Below, piece by piece: positions 46,801 through 49,800 of a stretch of 64,000 nt of DNA. The notes beneath the pieces are model-generated. The model had not been told where the DNA came from. It ran no database searches and saw only the letters and a program-made list of their open reading frames with translations. The stretch covers positions 974 to 64,973 of the forward strand of contig NZ_PPFD01000007.1 of assembly GCF_009653635.1 (NCBI RefSeq), given 5' to 3'. The stretch comes from Endozoicomonas sp. OPT23. Lineage in GTDB: Bacteria; Pseudomonadota; Gammaproteobacteria; Pseudomonadales; Endozoicomonadaceae. Each line of letters starts with the position of its first letter. The first letter of the stretch is position 1. The position numbers and the translations under genes were made by a program.

Positions 46801-49800
46801 TTCAGTGGTCGAGTCAACTTGATCAGATTGACCTGAAAGGCTTCTTAGCCAGGAAAATTCCTGACTCTGCTTTAACAGGGTTTCTGTGAGCCCAAAACGC
46901 TCCCGATAGGAATAATAGAGAGACTGAAACAGCGAGTTCAACTCACTGCCTGACACTGGGTTTCTATTAGCTGGCAGAATGCTACCGGGCAGTAATTTTT
47001 CAAGTGCTCTGGAAGAGGCCAGTGGCAGCAGATGAATACCCAGTAACTTATAGGTTAATGTTTCTGCGACAAACGCCAGCCGTGTGGTTCCAGCCAGTGG
47101 TGAGACAATGTCAGCACTGTTACGAACAGGTGAAAGCGTCACTCTTGGAGCGGATGACTCGGCCGAACAGCCCAGTGTTTCGCCTCTCTGCCCCTGAAAC
47201 TCTGTCCAGAAATCTGCAGGGTTATGGGTTTCATAGATCACCAGAGACAGGGACTGCAGTAAATGCGCAAGCCCCCTGTGACTGGAAACAATGTCACCCA
47301 GACTCTGGAAATGAAAGGAGCTATCTGTTTCAAAGAAACTTCGATCAAGGACTATTCGGGTTTTGTCTCCGGTAAAGTAGAGGTCCTGAGACAATCCTGA
47401 ACGTTTCGATACCAGTACCTGGAAATTACGATTACTGTCAGTTGCCAATAGTCCTGAGCGATCAACACGGCTAAAAGCACCTGTAACGGTACGTCGTATT
47501 TTTTTCAGGTCTTGCGGGGAGTAATAATCTGCAGCCTGATCAGATGCATCATTGATCAGAGCATCAAGAGTCAATTCAATCGTGAATGACCCCTGCTGCC
47601 AGGAAGTACTGTAGAGCTGCTCATCTTCAGTGTTCATCCCCTGTCGCGCCAGTGACTGGTGATAGTAAGCCAATGCGAAATCGGTCAGTTGATCAACTGT
47701 TGATGAAAAAAGTGCTTCCCTGAACTGGTTATACGGCAGTTGCGACTGAAAAGCCTGCCACTGATTTCCACTCTGCTGGGAATATATCCAATGTGGCGTC
47801 AGGCCAATAGACCACTGTCTGGTTTCCGTATTGTAAAGCCAGGAGCGCCCAAAGAGGTCAATATCTGTCAGCCCTTTTGAAACACTCGGGGTCTTAAGCT
47901 GGATCCCATCATGACTCAGTACTGACAGTAGCTGGCTGAAATAACTCTGAATCTGACTATCGGTGATATCAGGTTGTGGTAAAACCACAAACCTGAGCTG
48001 ATGTTCCTCCAACACAGTTCTTGAGTTCACCAGCCACTGAGCCAGGTTTCCGTGAGTTAATCCAGCACAAACAATACCTTCGTTACTCGATGATATCTCA
48101 GCAACAAAATGTACAAGACCAACAACTGATGATGGTAATGTTTCATCACCTTCCCGCCTGATAAAGGTTGATTGTGTTGCTCCGGCCTGATGCAGATAAT
48201 TGGCAACAAAATGTTCGGGATGGGTTCGTCCCAGCTCTATAACTGTCTGAGATCGATCACGTTCATAGCGAATATAATGTCTGACCAGGCTGCCAGTGGC
48301 ACGGTCAACTGAAACCCTGTTGTTTTGTTCCGTCATGAATGATGCAGGAGCGGGCTGAGCTCCCACTGGATGGCGCTCCGGTACAAAACGATGCCCTTCT
48401 ATCGTTTCCAACTCTTTAATAATGGCATCACGCAATGTTTCAGACCCGGAAAGTACCGAGTTTAACAACGGATCTCCTGACAGAGCAGAGACCCGGTAAT
48501 GCGAGAGTACTGAGAAATACAGTGGCAGATTTTCGTTTTTCAGGGCATTAAGAAAGTCAAACTGGGTATTGTTTATATCACTCTGGCTGGCTGCCAGAGC
48601 AGAGCCACTCACAGAAATTAAACGATACCTTTGTTGTATTTGCGTTCGTGCTTCCTGAATAAATTTCGACGCAGGCGGTGCCGCAATAAATCGATTGGAT
48701 ACTCGACCCTGTAACTGTCTTGCAATAAGGCTTCCGGGAATTACATTTACTGAATCAGTTTCAGCAAAGGGTTGGCTGATGTAACTCTGAACAGCCGACC
48801 TGATCAGTGAAGAAATGCCAGATTCCTGTCGTTCAGCCAGAGCCAGGTAGTCGGTATACCCGCCTCGCATGGGCTCCATGAGCCTTTTTGCCCTGCCTGG
48901 ATATTTACCCTCATGACTGTCCAGAACTGCCTGCAGTACTGCTGCTTCCAACAAGGGTTGTGATAAAGAAGTGCTCGATAGTTCAGCTAACAGCACTGGA
49001 TTCAATTGAGGCAGGAGTCTGGAATCGACTAACGCTCCACCATCCTGTAACAGCACTTCAATCCCTACAATATTCTCTGCTGCATCGGTGTTCCCGTTAA
49101 TCAGCTCTTGAATGTAGTGTTGCTTACTACTGTTTTCAGTTTGCCAGAGTCCGGAGATATCTCTTCTTAAAATCTGACCACTGCCGCCATTCCGCTGTCT
49201 GGTCTGCCTGATTTCTTGTTCTGCGATGCTGACAGCAAGTAGACTCTGGTCAATCTCCCGGGTTAACCGGGTTTCACTAACACCGATTACCTCTGACAAA
49301 AAATTCTTTACTGCAACATCAAAGGTTCGACCCTCACGCAGATTCTTATCAATATATCTGGACGCTTTATTCTGGAGCTCTATAACTTTTACTGATGCTC
49401 TTGAGTTAAATTGAACAGGTTGAGTAGCATTAACAAAAGACGTTTGTGACTGAACATTTTCAGTAAGACTCTGAGCGAGATAACTCTGAGTATCACGCCA
49501 TAAATAAATGTCAAAATCCTTATAAACCTCGACCCAGGTTTTTATATATTCAAGCTCTACTTTATCTACCTGATTTATGAATACGAAATGTAATTTATCT
49601 GGAACAGCTTCCAGATTTCTTTCAAGGTAACTGTTCAACCCAGGCAAAATCAGATCTATAAAGTTTCTAGCTGATTCATTATATTCAAGGTATGCAAGAC
49701 AACTGTTTTTTAAACTCAACACCACCAGATATGATTGTGTAAGATTATGATTTCTAAGCTTTTCATAAGATTCATATGAATTTTTCAGGCTTATGAACTG

